A DNA stretch of 64,000 nt from the NCBI GenBank assembly GCA_032164245.1, contig JAVMKO010000002.1, positions 56,577,840 through 56,641,839 on the forward strand, given 5' to 3'. The stretch comes from Sternotherus odoratus (taxonomy: Eukaryota; Chordata; Testudines; Kinosternidae). The notes under the pieces are model-generated. The model did not search any database. It saw only the letters and a program-made list of their open reading frames with translations, and was not told the DNA's origin. A program made the translations under genes and the position numbers. This document shows positions 1 through 12,206 of the stretch, piece after piece; the stretch's first letter is position 1, and the number at the start of each line of letters is the position of its first letter.

Positions 1-2679
1 AACATATGCTGTTTTCAGGAGAGTCGTATATATCTGATGTTACATATACTCCACGAGATATGTTGATAAAGCTCTCTGGATGTGATTTAGGGTCAAATGG
101 GTTTGTCATATTTTTGTGAATATGCTGGTATGATAGAGTGCCTCTCCCGCACTGGTCCTGAGAGGGTTAAAACCAGCCTAGGGAGGCTGAGTGCAAGGCA
201 GCCAAAGGAGTGGCTGCAGAGGAAACAATCAGTTAGAGTGCGGCTGTGGACAATAAGGGTGATGGCTGGACCAGCCAGTCAGGGCTCAGCTGGCCCATTT
301 AAAAGGAAGCTGCAGACTAGAATGAAGGAGTCTGCTGCAGGAAGGCTAGAGAGACAACTGGCTACCTAGAGGGATCCTGGCGGGCTGCCAGGACTTACAG
401 GCTTGAGGCCCTGAGAAGAGGGCAGGGGAGCTGGAGCCAGAGGCAGGAGCAGAAGGAACTGAGGCTGCAGGGACGTGGCCCAGGGAATAGACAGTGAGCT
501 GGAAGGAAGAGGCAGCTGCTGTTTGTAGGGTTCCTGGGCCAGGGCCCGGAGTAGTGGGTGGGCCTGGGCTCCCCCACGTCCCCACTAGTAGCTAAAGGAA
601 CGGCCCAGCTGCGGGACTGCCAAGCCGCTGCGAGGAGCAGCTGGACTCTTATTGGAGGAGTCCCCTGAAGGGGGGGAACCGGATGGTGACACGGCTGGAG
701 AGCTGTGCCACGAAGCAGACACTGAGGGAAAGGAGCCGTAACGGGTCTGCAGGTGGAAGCGAGGATGGGAGAACAACCACCACCTGAGGACGCACCTGCT
801 GGGACTGAGCTAGTTCCTGAAAGACCCAGCAGGAGGTGCCAGTCTGGTGATTGACCCCATGACAGGTGGAAAAGCTGTAGCATGCTCTTCATCCCTCTTC
901 AGTGCAGAGCAAGGACTTGTTTGTGGACTTTGTTTTCACTATTTTTGTTGTCACTTCTTTCTCTCGTAGTTTTTGCATATTCATAATATGAAGCTGTGTA
1001 TTGTCATCTGTAATACTGACCTATGCCTAAGTCAATTAAAAGGCTAGTTTGTAGAATATTTCAAAGGCTAGTACTAAATACATAGACAATTACAAATAAA
1101 AACCTTCTACCAGGCAGACTAGAAGTTGCACTGTATGTAGAAAAGCTTACCAATGGTGAAGCATTAGGAATTCTTGTACATTTATATCTATCCACTCTGC
1201 AGTACAGGCTATGGACACAAAGTCTACTGATATTGCTGCCCAACCTTCAGTGTAAGAATGCCCTGGCCAGCAAATTTTAATTGAAAAATTGAAAAACTGT
1301 ATAGAAATTTTATGATCACTGCTGAGATGTTTTCACATCACATATTCTTAAGTGTCAAAGTATTTAGTGTTAGCAAATTACAAAGTGTTGATATTCACCA
1401 TTTTTGCCACATGCTAAACAGCTTCATCACTTCAGGGAAAAAAAACTTTCCAATACAAAACCAATAAAAGTCTTTTATTAAATTGTAATTTGGTAGTTTT
1501 GACCAATAAATATGACAGTCAAGTGTTGAAATTATCTTAAACAGTAGTCATGTTGCATGGAACAGTGCAAAAAAATGACACTCATTCTGGGTACCATTGT
1601 TTCACCTGGCATGCAGGCTTATGACACCACTTGACAGTATCACATCATACCTCATCTAAATGTACAATGGCAAAGTCGGAACTGACAACTATAAAAGAAT
1701 GGTCCTGTTGGTAGCCAGGAAATGACCTTCTCCCCTAGCCTAAGAGGCAGATATATCAGCCCTAGAATGGTGAAGGCCCTTTCCCCTGTGAACTGAAAAG
1801 AAGCTCTCAGGCTAGCTAGAGATGCCTGAACCAATTAAGGACCTCTAGTGAGCATTAGCAAGACCCTCTTCTGGTGTGAGGGAGGGATGAGAAACAAGCT
1901 GCAGGAGGATGAGTGGCTCCTGGCTGGAAGACTGCTCCCCTCCCCACAGGGGAAAGACCGAAGTTAACTTCTTTTGGGGAAAGAACAACCAACGAGAAGT
2001 CAGCGTAGTAAGGCAACGCCACGGAGAGGGGGCAGGGAAAGGTATTTCTTTTTGCATTGTGAATTTGTTTGGTTTTTTTTGTTTTGCTCAAGAGAGCTCC
2101 TCTGGCCTATCCTGAGGCCCACCTTGTAAATACTGAAAAATAAACCCAAGCGAGGAATTACAACCTGACCGATTTACACAAGGCCCCCCACAAGCCAGCT
2201 GAGGCGAAAGATATTTTGCCATAGTACATAAAATAAGTTTTCAAATGATGTATAATGTGGGGGTGTTTAGGGTAGATACATTAAACTCCAAAAATATGGC
2301 CCTTTTTGGAGAATTGCTGCACGGCTAACATACCTTCTCTGCCTGCAACTACCATCCTTTTTGCCTCTGTCTGCCTGACAAGTTGGCTTCTATCTCCCCC
2401 TAGTGGATCTCTATGATTGGAGAAACCTAATTTAAAACATTTCAGTGAGTCTTGCAAAGTCAAACCAGAAGGAAACACTTTGGATGAAATAAGAATAATC
2501 TCTGCACTGACATCTCCATGATTTTAGGGAAAAGCTTACTCCTTGAAAAGTCATTATCTTAAAAGTCTTCTATTTTGAAAAGTGAAGCTTTGAAAAATAA
2601 TTGAAGCTGTAAAACCTAATTATAGAATGAAATAATTTTAAGTGATATCTGATCGTGTGCTTTCTTATATGTTCCATAG
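1..2679. other. Intron of the upstream SDR16C-like gene
   Basis: No coding exon. A GC- and purine-rich stretch at about 150-880 and another segment at about 1850-2215 (with an AATAAA near 2140) look like LTR-type repeat remnants, but no pair of LTRs or duplication could be defined. Confidence 0.4.
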
Positions 2680-2779
2680 ACTTGCAAAGCCTTCCTTCCA
2701 GCTATGCTTGCCTGTAACCGTGGACACTTGGTTAGTATCTCAAGTGGAACTGGACTTATTGGTACCAATAAACTGACAG
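2680..2779 (+). CDS. SDR16C-like upstream gene, exon 3
   Basis: 100-nt exon bounded by atag and gttagt. It encodes a segment beginning [10 protein letters not shown] and ending LIGTNKLT, with the catalytic serine region SISSGTG. The homologous exon of the downstream paralogue (55545-55644) is the same length and starts with the same residues TCKAFLPAM. It ends in phase 1, so the Asp codon of DYSASK is split across the next intron. Confidence 0.88.
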
Positions 2780-5700
2780 GTTAGTGTGCTATGGAGCTAT
2801 TCTGAATTAATTTCAATGTACACTCAGAGTTAACCATTTTACTTCTGAAATCTCATCCAGATTTTTAAAGGAACGTCTTAATCTATTATGCAAAGATAGT
2901 ATAAAGTCACGAAAAGCCTGCAAATATTTGTAAAAATTCTGAGCAGATTGAAGAAGAGAACTGTGATGATTATACCTGTTTGACATAAACAAGCCCCCTG
3001 CAGGCTCTCAGACTGGAAAGAGCACTACGCAACACAGCAAACCAATAATTCAATTATTACAGGGGACAGGGTTTGCATCTAGAACTTTAAATTTAATAGG
3101 GGGGTGGCCCAGCTGTCATAAAGATGCCTTTTATGGAGGGGCAGTTCCAGGGACCAGCCGTTTGCCGTCAGGGCAGTCAGGCGGCCTTCGGCAGCATGCC
3201 TGCAGGAGGTCCGTTGGTCCCGCGGATTCGGTGGCGTTTCGGCAGCAGGTACGCCGAGGCACTGGTCGACCTCTCACAGAAACACCATCAAATCAGCAGG
3301 ACCAGCAGACCTCCTGCAGGCATGCCGCCGAAGCCTGTCCTGACTGCCACACTTGGAGCAGCAAAAAACATAGAGCCACCTCTGCTGTTATGATTCCCCA
3401 TAAAAATCTATTCTGATTCAATGCGCTATAAGCTGTTAAAATTCTCCATTTTCCTTTTGTGTTTTTCTCAGTAGAAAAAACTTGCTATTAAAATTTCTGA
3501 ACAGACCATCTGCATGTTGTATGCTTCCCAGGCTCTCACTTCTGCATTCCTCACAGACACAATGGATCATCCAGCTTTTCATATTTCCCCTCTAAATACC
3601 ATTGTGCTAGCAACCAGGATATTAGGAGCATGTCTTGCTGCTTCTTCCGATTGGTGTTAATAATTCTGTGTTCTTCCCAACTTCTGTTAGGCAAGTCCAC
3701 ATATTCCAGTGAGAATCTGAGACTGTAATCATGTCTTTAACATGGCAGACCTAACTCTCAGCCACTTAATTACACTTCCTGTCAGCATATCTGAGTTGTT
3801 AGATTTGGCAGAATCTTTCTGTCTATAAAATGGGGCTACTCCTGCACATGTAACACGCTGTTTCAAAGAATAAGACTGCACCTGCTGTCATGTATTGAAA
3901 TTAGTCTTCTAGCACAAATGGGGAGAAAGGAATATTACACTTGTGTATAATATACTTTTTCTTCTTTGTATTCTTTAAAAAAACTTGTTAAAAGAATGTT
4001 GTTAAAGTTGCAAAGATAAACCCAAAAGTTAGGAAAAGCCTGTATTAAGGATGTTTGTGGAACCTTAATGAAATCCATATTGCAAGCCTGGGCAATGGAA
4101 AGATAATGAAGTTGCCATTGGTAATGGAGGAAGATGACATGGGACAGATTAGTAGGAAAGATGAGAATTTCAGTTTTGGAAAGATCAAGTTTGACATGCA
4201 GAAGGACATTCAAGAGAAGGTGTCTAAGACAACTAGAGCTACAAGACTGGACAAGAGATAGTTAGTTAGATTTGGGAGTTCTTGCTACCAGACGATAATG
4301 ATAATGGGAGTCTTGGGAGCAGATGAGTTTGCTGAGGATATATCCAGGGAAGAGAAGGAATTGGACATGAAAGAATTGGGGATGAAGAGACACCAAAGGA
4401 AATTCCGAGGGGGTAAAATAGGTGAGATGGGGAAGAATACAATAATGAGAACTTGGAAGAGAAAAAGTGTGGTTTGTTGGATGAAGGGTCTGAAGGGAAT
4501 CTTCTTTTTTTTAAAGGCAGAATTGAGAAGTTGTGTCTTTAAAGTTTAGCAAAGGAAATAGTTTCTGTTCCAGTATAAGCTTCTTGGGGTACTACTGGAT
4601 CCAGGTGTTCTGAAATTAATAGGATGTCTGATCTGTTATTTGCATGTAAATATCGGGATGCTCTTTCCACGCATACCAATGCCACACCTGAGCTCCAGTA
4701 ACAAACTGAAATGTTTCAACATCTCAGATACCTTGTCAGGGTATGTTGTCAGATTATAGGTCTTATGCTGTGCAAAGTAATGGTCCAGTTGTGAAAACCT
4801 TGCTCACACCAGTGAGTTCTTGTATGAATAGTTCCGTTGAACTCTCATCAATAAATGCTCACCAACATGAATAAGGGTTGCACAATTGGGCCCTAAGACA
4901 AAACAGAAAGTAGCTAAGTATTTTATTCTAAACATTTAAATTCAGGCAGTAACACTTGCTGTGATGCTAATGATGTGTTTTGCATATTCCTTTTTTCTTC
5001 TCTTTACAGATTATAGTGCAAGTAAGTTTGCAATAGTTGGCTTTCTGGAGTCATTAGCTTTTGAGTTGCAGGCTGCAGGGAAAAAAGGCATTAAAACCAC
5101 CATCGTCTTTCCTTCTTTTGTAAATACAGAATTATCTACGGGTATTCACGTTTCGTAAGTAAAACTTATTACATTTTGTATATTAAGCAATTGCATCTGG
5201 AATACTAAAAATGGTTGACTTCAGATCTAGCATGCATTTGTCACCATTCAAAGCAACTGCCCTCCCAGTAGTCTAATTCTCCTTCAGTGGTGTAGCCAAG
5301 GGCACCCGCTCTCATGCTTCCAGCTCCCCATGCTTTCTTTTGTGGAGACCAGGGGTGAAAGTAACTTCAGTTTCTTACCGGTACGGGGGCTGGGCTGGGG
5401 CCACTTCTGGCCCCCGGAAGGAGTGTGGCCTCGGGCAGAAGGGGCAGGGCTGGGTCAGAGCCAGCCCCAGCCCAGCCCTCGTACCCGTAAGGGGCCTCCT
5501 CCTCCCCACTCCCTTCCTTAGCCCTACCTACCTTGCCGTCGGGGGCTCCCGGGGTGGTAGCGGGCTCTTTAAATAGCTGTCTGAGCCCCGCCGCCACTTC
5601 CCTAGGGTTCTGGCAACAGGGCTCCCAGTCCCCGTGGAGCCCTACTGCGGGAGCCCTGGGGAGACTGCGGCGCAGCTCCGGCACCTATTTAAGAGCCCGG

Positions 5701-8700
5701 TGCTAGGCCCCCACTACCACCCGGGCCCTTTAAACTGCCGCCGGAGTCCCTGCTGTGGGAGCCCGGGGGAGGCTGCGGCAGGGCTCCGGCAGCAGTTTAA
5801 AGGGCCCGGGCGGTAGCGGGGGCCCAGCTCCGGGCTCTTTAAATGGGTGCCGGAGCTGCGCCGCAGCCTCCCCAGGGCTCCCGCAGTAGGGCTCCACGGG
5901 GACCCTAGGGAAGCGGTGGCAGGGCTCCGACAGCTATTTAAAGAGCCCGCTACCGCCCCGGGCCCTTTGAACTGCCGCTGGAGCCCCGCCAGCCTCCCCC
6001 GGGCTCCCGCAGTGGGGCTCTGCCAGCAATTTAAAGGGCCTGGGTCTCCAGCCGCTGCTGGGAGCCCCAGGCCCTTTAAATTGTGCCCGGGGAAGCCGAT
6101 CCGCCCCAGTACTCGCATCTGCTCTTGCCGGTACATCGTACCGGGGCGTACCGGCTTACTTTCACCTCTGGTGGAGACCCACATCTCGCTCCCTTCTGAC
6201 CAAGGTATTTCCAGGCAGCACAGTTCTCTGCCTTCACTCTGTTATTACCAGTACAGACAGGTTGCCTGAGGACACCTGCTTGCTTTCTCTTCAGGTATAA
6301 TTGCTACAGTATTACGGTACCACACCATACTTCCTGTGGATGCCAACTTTATTCTTAAGGTAAAAACACTAAAGAGAGAACACATTAAAATCAGTAAAGA
6401 ACCTAGACACGTGCTAATAAGCTTACCAAAGAATCCGCCCTTCCTTCTTCCGCCCCCCAGTCCTAACATGGGTGCCGGCAGCAGCAGTCCTTCAATACCA
6501 CATCCAGGGGTTTTCTTTGTGATCATAAGTTCACCACTGCTTGAGTTCAGAACAAGCACAGTCTTATGGGGCATCAGTTTGCCCAGTCCTTCCAAACCCA
6601 CCCTAAAGATTGGGGGCCTAATGGACAGAGCTTCTGTCAATTTGTTGGATCAAGAAGAAGGCCCTGAGCCAGTTGAAAACCAAGTTATTTATCCAAAAAC
6701 CTTTTCTTTGTTGGTCCCTGAATAATCCATTTTGAAGTATTACATGTGATCCTTTCTAGGGGAGTGGCCTCTCTGAAAATGTTATAGCCTGAATGCATTT
6801 GCCTTATCAGCCCCTGCTATTCTCCTATTTACTCTTCCTATGGAAATACATACAATGCTACAATAACACATATTGCATTTTTAATATAATGGACCCTAAA
6901 AATATTAACCTAATTCAATACAGTTTAACTTAATTCAATGAAATTAATTCAGGATATTTCAGGAAATTGTCAGTCTGTCACAGTGCGTATGAAAATATAA
7001 TTAGTATACAGTAGAAATCATTTTTTCAGTCGCCAACCATTTTAAACTTGGCTTTGTTTTTTTAATACCATTTGTATGGTTTATAAGTGCACATGGCCAT
7101 GAATAATGAATCCACTTAAGCACACATGACCAGTAACTGACATGAGCACAAACGGCTCAGAAGTCTTACTGGCTGTGGACTCTTACTCAGAAATGCACTT
7201 CTACAGCATGTATGTGGTCCAGCAGACTTACCTGTAAAGAATAGGGGCATTGCTGAGATGGAGGACTAAGTGGCTGAACCAAAGCCCATTGACTTAAACT
7301 GGCTTTGGATACTGCCTCAACTGGACACTTCTTTCAGGCTGGTGAAAATTAGGCATGGTAGTGTGTTGATAACCGAAGGCTTGTCTGCACAAGAAGTTAA
7401 GCTGAATTAACTAAAAGTGTGATTTTTAAAGAGCATTAGTTAAAATGCATTACACCCCTGTGTGGATGCCCTCATGAAGAAGTAAAGTGGCCTTAGTTCA
7501 TTTCAGCTTATTTCATTTTTGCATCTGCCTGAGAAATGCAGAACACTAAGCCTTGGTCTACACTTAAAACTTGTACTGGCCTAGCCATGTTAATGAGAGG
7601 TGTGAAAAAGACACCTCTGGCAACATAGCTCTACTGATAAAACCCACAGTGTAAACACAGCTATGCCAACAGAAGAGTCCTTTATTGACATAGCTGATGA
7701 TGTTCAGGGAGGAAGTGATCCAATGCTGACAGAAGAATTCCTGTCAATGTACACTGTGTCTGCATTAGGGGGTTATGCTGGCATAGGCTCTTCAGCATAG
7801 ACAAAGGCCTTAGTGCCTGAACTCATGCCTAAACCTATATAGGAGTATGCAGACAAAGAGGGGATGTTGCATTTAGGAGGGGAAGCTGAGTCTGTTCTAG
7901 GATGTAGAGTGACCCATAGATGGATCTGGGAAGGCTGCCATAAGTCAGAGCAGCCCTGGAGCTGTTCTCATTTACCTTGGAGGCCATTCCAGCCCCTAGA
8001 GGAGGTGGTGCAAAGCCAGCTTTGCCTCCTGTCCTTCTGAGCTATGCCTTAGTGCTGCTTCTCTGGAAGGTGAAATTAATCAAATTAGTTTGTCACCCCT
8101 TAAAAGATCTATAATTGTCACCGAAGTCTAAACCTGTATTAGTTTATGATGTTACCTACACTAGAGAATATTGGCCTTGTAATCAATTTTCCAGCCCCCT
8201 AGCCACCTGTAACACATTAAATGGCCAAATTTAATCGCTACCAATGGTGCACAATCGCTACCAATGGTGCACAATCACTACCAATGGTGCACAGGTGTTC
8301 ACACTATCATTGTGATTGCTCTTCCTCTGAGCAAGACTGACAACAATGTCATCCACCCTAATGGCACTGCAATTGGTGTTCTCGGTTTTTCTGTGCACTA
8401 CCACAATGGCTCTGGTCACCAGCCAGTAGCCAATCTGACAGTTCAGAGTGCTGTCTGCATGCAGGTCTGGGGCTCTGCCCAGTGTCCCCTCCAAGGCTCT
8501 CTCCCCAGCCCCCCAGAGCAGATAAGAAGCATCCTGACCTGCAGGGGTCAGTTACCCTGTGACAAGTTGGTCCAGCTTCCCTGTGCCAGAGAAACTATGG
8601 CCAGTAAAGCCAGTCAAAAGGGGTGCAGCTACCCCTGGGCCTCTAAAGGCCTGTCAGAGTCAGGAGGAGGGGGGAGTGACGAGGAGAGAGGAACCACAGT

Positions 8701-11700
8701 GCAGTGAAGCTAATTCCTGTGGTAGGGGCCAGGTGCCCTGGAGCTGAGCTGCTGTTCCAGAAGAGTAGAAGAGCTGGCTGAGAGCAAAGCTAGCCAACAA
8801 GGAGTGGCTGAGAAGGGAGTTGGCTGGGACTAGGAAGATGCAAGAAGGAGATTTACCAGAGACCCCTGGTAGGGAAGCCCAGGAAACTATAAGCCATACA
8901 GTGAGCTGACTGGCTGTGTTTTTTGTTTGTTTTTACTTGCTTACATTTGGACAGTGTACCTACTTACAGGAGACTGGTCATGGCAGTGTATGCTTGGAAA
9001 CTAGGGGAAAGCCCTGCCATGTCAGACACTCAAACATTCCAGCAAGAGCCTAGGTGGGGAGCTTCCCCATCATATTTGCAAGAGGGCTCAGCAGGGTTTA
9101 GTTCCTGCCTCTGATAAAGCAGATCACTTGTAATCATCCAGTGGAACAAATGAAGCAGATCACTTGTAATCATCCAGTGGAACAAATGAAGCAGATCACT
9201 TGTAATCCTCCAGTGGAACAAATGAAAATTGTGACAGGTTCGATAGATATGATTATGTACATGCCTAAGGCTTGGTCTTCGCTTAAATTATATCAGCGTA
9301 GCTACATCAGTCACGGCTGGGGGGGGGGGGGGGGAATACACCCTGGACTGACATAGCTATGCCAACAAAACCACCAGAGTAGATGGAGCTATGCCAACAG
9401 CAGAGTGCTTCTGTCAATGTAGATACTCTCGTTTATGGAGGTGGTGTTCTTACACTGACTGAAAAACTCCTCCTCTCGGTGTTGGATGTGTCTATGCTAG
9501 GGAGCTATGCTGGTGTACGATCCATAATGTAGCTGTAGTCTTATATACCAGACACTATGGGACAATACAATTCACAAACCCTGTTATCCTGCGTGTAGAC
9601 ACCATCCACTTCTGTGCATTCAAACATGGATGACTAGCTTGGATTTGGTAGCAAGACAGATAGCTTTCTCTTATAGGTCACTATTCCCAATTCCATCTCC
9701 AAGTGTATAGGAATCCACATCAATTCAGTGGCCTACTTGAGGTAAATTGTTCCCCTTGAATCAGCCTGTAGTGGACACCTGCTGGCATTACAAACTGCCT
9801 TCACTCAGCCAGGCAAGAAGCCTTGTTGGCAGATGTGGTGCTGAGGAAGTTATTCTATGGATAGAACTTAGTCTTTAGAGTTGTGCCACCTGCACCGCTC
9901 ACCAGCACTGAACTTTAGCCCTCTCTATAAAATAACGAGTTTACGCAGACCCCAGCACTTTTTGTGACACACAGCTCGGAAGTGCCCACAACTCACTTAG
10001 TAATAAGACCCAATACAATCAGACCATAAAAGACATCCAGTCTGATGTATGGGCCAAATTTTGTGAATTCTTTGTGTGCATGCGGGTGCATAAATTGCCC
10101 ACACAGTTGTATATGTAACTGCAGAAAATTGCCCAAAGTTAATGGGTGCATTTGTACATACAGAGATCTGACAACTTAGCCACAAAAGAGCATTATTTGG
10201 TGAACATTGAACTTGTAAACTTCTAGGGGTAAGACTCCCATTGATTTCAGTGGACGGCACAACAGGCCCTGTATGAGTGCTATTTATTAGTTAAAATTTC
10301 ACAGTTATCAACAGATTTTACTAATTGTTTTACTTATAGGGGAGACTCTAAAGCTACTTTTGCGCTACAGGTGCTACAGCAGCTGAGCTATGGTGCTGCA
10401 GCTGTGCTGCTTTAGATCCTTAATGTAGATGCTTTCTGCAGCAATGGAAAGGGGTTTTCCATCACTAGTTAATCCACCTCTCTAAGGACTGGTCTACAGT
10501 AGGGTGGGATCGACCGAAGATACACAACTTCAGCTACGTGCATAACGTAGCTGAAGTTGGCATATCTTTGGCCGACTTACCTGCCGTCCTCGTGGCGGCG
10601 GCGGGCGGCGGCATACTCCCCCGTCAACTCCAGCTTGCGCCTTGCGGCAAGCTGGAGTTCCAGAGCTGACGCGGGCACCGCTGGCGATCGATTTATTGCA
10701 TCTTAACGAGATGTGATAAATCGATCACCAAAAGATCGATTGCTACCCGCCGATCCGGCGGGTAGTGAAGACCTACCCTAAGAAACAGTAAGTAGGTCAA
10801 GGCAAGATCTATGGAAGGTCAATATAGCATCATTTACACTGGGGGTTAGGTCAGCTTACCTATGTTGCTTAGGAGTGTGAATCTTTCGCACTCCTGAGCA
10901 ATGTTCCCTCTAATTTTTTTCAGGCCGTGTGCACAAAAAATTTCTTCTGTGCAAATTTTTGTGTGTGCGATGTTTCGCCGTGTGCGTGGGGCTTAGGATC
11001 TGTGTGTGCATGCATGTGCACACAACCTAGAGGGAACAGTGCTCTGAGTGGTGTAACTAGGTCAGCCTAAATGTTAAGTGTAAACCTGGCTTAAGAATGG
11101 AAAATCTTTACTTTTTGCAAGAGGCAAATCTTTCCATTTGAAGTGGGAAGAAGGAGGGGAATTATCAGTTTTGAAATAAGTGATTCTAAGAGTAAAGTTT
11201 TACAATTTTGTAATAGCTACATGTCTTCTTTTACCAGGAGGCCACTTTTACTTCCTATTTTGGATGTAGAGTATGCAGGCAGGAAGATTGTGGATGCAAT
11301 TCGAGAGGAGAAGTTTTATGTGTTCATGCCGCTGATCAATTGCCTTTCTTCTTTGAAAAAGTAAGAATGGGACTTTTCTTCCAGCATTTCTTCTCCTTCT
11401 CCCCACTGCCAAATACCTGGTAGCTAAACAGAATGCAAAGCTAGTAAAAATGTGCAATAAGATGTGACGCTGGGCTATCAATTTTCAGACTAGTTACCTA
11501 CAGAACTAGGAAGAAAGGATGGTCTTAGGACTATTACCTCCAACACACTTCTCAGATCAGTTTTACGTGTGTATACATTTATTTCAATGATTTCCACACA
11601 TTATAAGACAGTGTGATTCGCAGGGAGGCACTCGGGGCAAAAAGTCAGGAAGTCCCAAGTTCTAAAACTGCCTGTGACACTGACTCTGTGCTCTTGGTCA

Positions 11701-12206
11701 AATGGCTTAACCTCTCTGCTTCTGTTTCCTCATTTGTAAACTTGGCATGTTAAACATGCTGTGAAGACTAATGTTGGAGATGTAAAGTATTATATTGTGG
11801 AAATGTAGGGCTGGAAGGGACCTCAAGCGGTCATCTATACCATCCACCCATGCGGAGGCAGGACCTAGAGCATCCCTGACAGATATTTTATTTTATTTTT
11901 ATATGTAGTATTAATTTATTATTTTCTTGATAGTTAGAATTAGTGGGTGGATGATATCTTTTTAAGTGTCAAGACTACCGAAAGCTTATGCTGAAATAAA
12001 CTGTTTAGTCTCTAAGGTGCCACACGTATTCCTCGTTTTATTTAAGACTAACTAGAAATTCTGTTTGTCTCCTCAGCTTTGTACCTAAGAAAGTGTTATT
12101 CCTTGCTGTAGAGTATGCTGGTATTTTCACCAATCTAGATGGGGTCAGAGACCGGAAGAGAAGGGACCAAAGACACACTGCTCTGAAGATGTCAGATACC
12201 AGCTAA
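2680..12206 (+). CDS. SDR16C-family retinol dehydrogenase-like gene, 3' part (exons 3-6)
   Basis: Join 2680-2779, 5010-5154, 11238-11360, 12077-12206; all have AG acceptors and GT donors. The 5' exons (Rossmann nucleotide-binding half) must lie left of the window: no TGxxxGxG or NNAG motif was found here. The product is a short-chain dehydrogenase/reductase paralogous to the SDR16C5-like gene at 45.8-60.5 kb. Exon lengths are 100, 145 and 123 nt against 100, 145 and 126 nt there, with identical phases. Visible active-site parts are a Ser-rich segment (SISSGTG) and the YSASK motif, whose Tyr and Lys are catalytic in the family. By family knowledge it would be a membrane-attached retinol/steroid-type oxidoreductase. 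It resembles the SDR16C6/RDHE2-similar paralogue that neighbours SDR16C5 in other vertebrates, but the N-terminus is needed to name it. The reading frame is open throughout, so it looks functional. Confidence 0.85.
3100..3390. repeat. GC-rich palindromic repeat
   Basis: Arms gcatgcctgcaggaggtc (3195-3212) and gacctcctgcaggcatgc (about 3308-3325) are inverted around a CpG-rich centre. The right edge (agccacctctg) looks like the end of a DNA element, but no clear duplication was found. Confidence 0.6.
5010..5154 (+). CDS. SDR16C-like upstream gene, exon 4 (YxxxK exon)
   Basis: 145-nt exon with acceptor tctttacag and donor gtaagt. It encodes [20 protein letters not shown], then [19 protein letters not shown]. 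Tyr and Lys of YSASK are the SDR catalytic pair. The segment after the beta strand reads FPSF, where the paralogue has CPYF. Length and phase match exon 4 of the SDR16C5-like gene (57471-57615). Confidence 0.88.
5350..6170. mobile_element. Non-autonomous hAT element with internal GC-rich repeats
   Basis: Inverted ends CAGGGGTGAAAGTAA / TTACTTTCACCTCTG with a perfect 8-bp duplication GTGGAGAC (5342-5349, 6171-6178). The interior is built of alternating direct and inverted copies of an about 90-bp GC-rich unit separated by tttaaa-containing spacers (at least seven). Long overlapping ORFs on both strands are artefacts of this. Confidence 0.87.
6179..6740. repeat. Dispersed LTR-like repeat, copy A
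   Basis: Shares ccttctgaccaaggtatttc-type, ctttattctta and gctaataagctta words in the same order with 50950-51560. The target duplication of the hAT at 5350-6170 shows that the repeat continues to the left (about 5285-5349). Confidence 0.5.
7550..7809. mobile_element. Harbinger-like MITE
   Basis: Ends gccttggtctaca and tagacaaaggc are inverted, flanked by TAA and TTA (imperfect duplication of the TWA type). AT-rich inside, no coding. Confidence 0.6.
8233..8292 (+). repeat. 20-bp tandem repeat, three copies
   Basis: The unit aatcgctaccaatggtgcac occurs three times (third copy with one change). It lies in the intron between exons 4 and 5 of the upstream gene. Confidence 0.95.
9119..9226 (+). 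repeat. 36-bp tandem repeat, three copies
   Basis: The unit starts gcagatcacttgtaatcatc and is present three times with one base change in the third (catcc to cctcc). The repetitive minus-strand frame over it is an artefact. Confidence 0.93.
9269..9540. mobile_element. Harbinger-like MITE with a G run
   Basis: Starts gcttggtcttcgctta after TAA and ends near tgtagctgtagtc before TTA. It shares ctatgccaaca and related words with the 7.6-kb copy. Contains a run of about 17 G at 9319-9335. Confidence 0.55.
10486..10778. mobile_element. Harbinger-type MITE with internal palindromes
   Basis: 293 bp flanked by TAA (10483-10485, 10779-10781). Inside are the hairpins aacttcagctacg/cgtagctgaagtt, ccagcttgc/gcaagctgg and cgatttat/ataaatcg. 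Related to the copy at 41297-41559. Confidence 0.78.
11238..11360 (+). CDS. SDR16C-like upstream gene, exon 5
   Basis: 123-nt exon with acceptor ttttaccag and donor gtaaga. It encodes [20 protein letters not shown], then [21 protein letters not shown]. This matches the family pattern of a proline-rich turn, then LD-x-x-YA-x-x-I, then a hydrophobic C-terminal helix. It is one codon shorter than the paralogous exon 59639-59764. Confidence 0.87.
11800..11882 (-). mobile_element. CR1 3'-end fragment, minus strand
   Basis: The segment gggctggaagggacctcaag with the following ggtcatctat is the reverse complement of the CR1 tail. It lies in the last intron of the upstream SDR16C-like gene. Confidence 0.65.
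11975..12036 (+). repeat. Penelope-type tail fragment
   Basis: Contains cgaaagcttatgctgaaata and tctctaaggtgccacacgta, the 3' tail seen after the two Penelope-like elements. About 40 bp upstream of terminal exon 6 of the SDR16C-like gene. Confidence 0.6.
12077..12206 (+). CDS. SDR16C-like upstream gene, terminal exon 6
   Basis: Acceptor tctcctcag, then 43 codons including TAA. The encoded tail starts [17 protein letters not shown], ends KMSDTS and is rich in Arg/Lys. It aligns without gaps to the terminal exon of the SDR16C5-like gene over about 30 residues and extends 12 residues further. A possible polyadenylation signal AATAAA lies at 12432-12437. Confidence 0.83.

Noticed and set aside
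4055..4549. Lys/Glu-rich + strand frames
   Set aside because: Purine-rich intron sequence; frames break at 4261 and no domain was recognised.
5367..6269. Overlapping 100-156 codon frames with repeated RRLRRSSG / GPLNCC-like words
   Set aside because: They translate the internal GC-rich repeat units of a MITE in both directions; not genes.
8264..8747. 147-codon frame near the 20-bp tandem repeat
   Set aside because: No recognisable domain, no splice context, in an intron next to LTR-like purine-rich sequence.
8233..9226. Short tandem repeats considered as a CRISPR-like array
   Set aside because: Only three contiguous copies without unique spacers, in a vertebrate intron.
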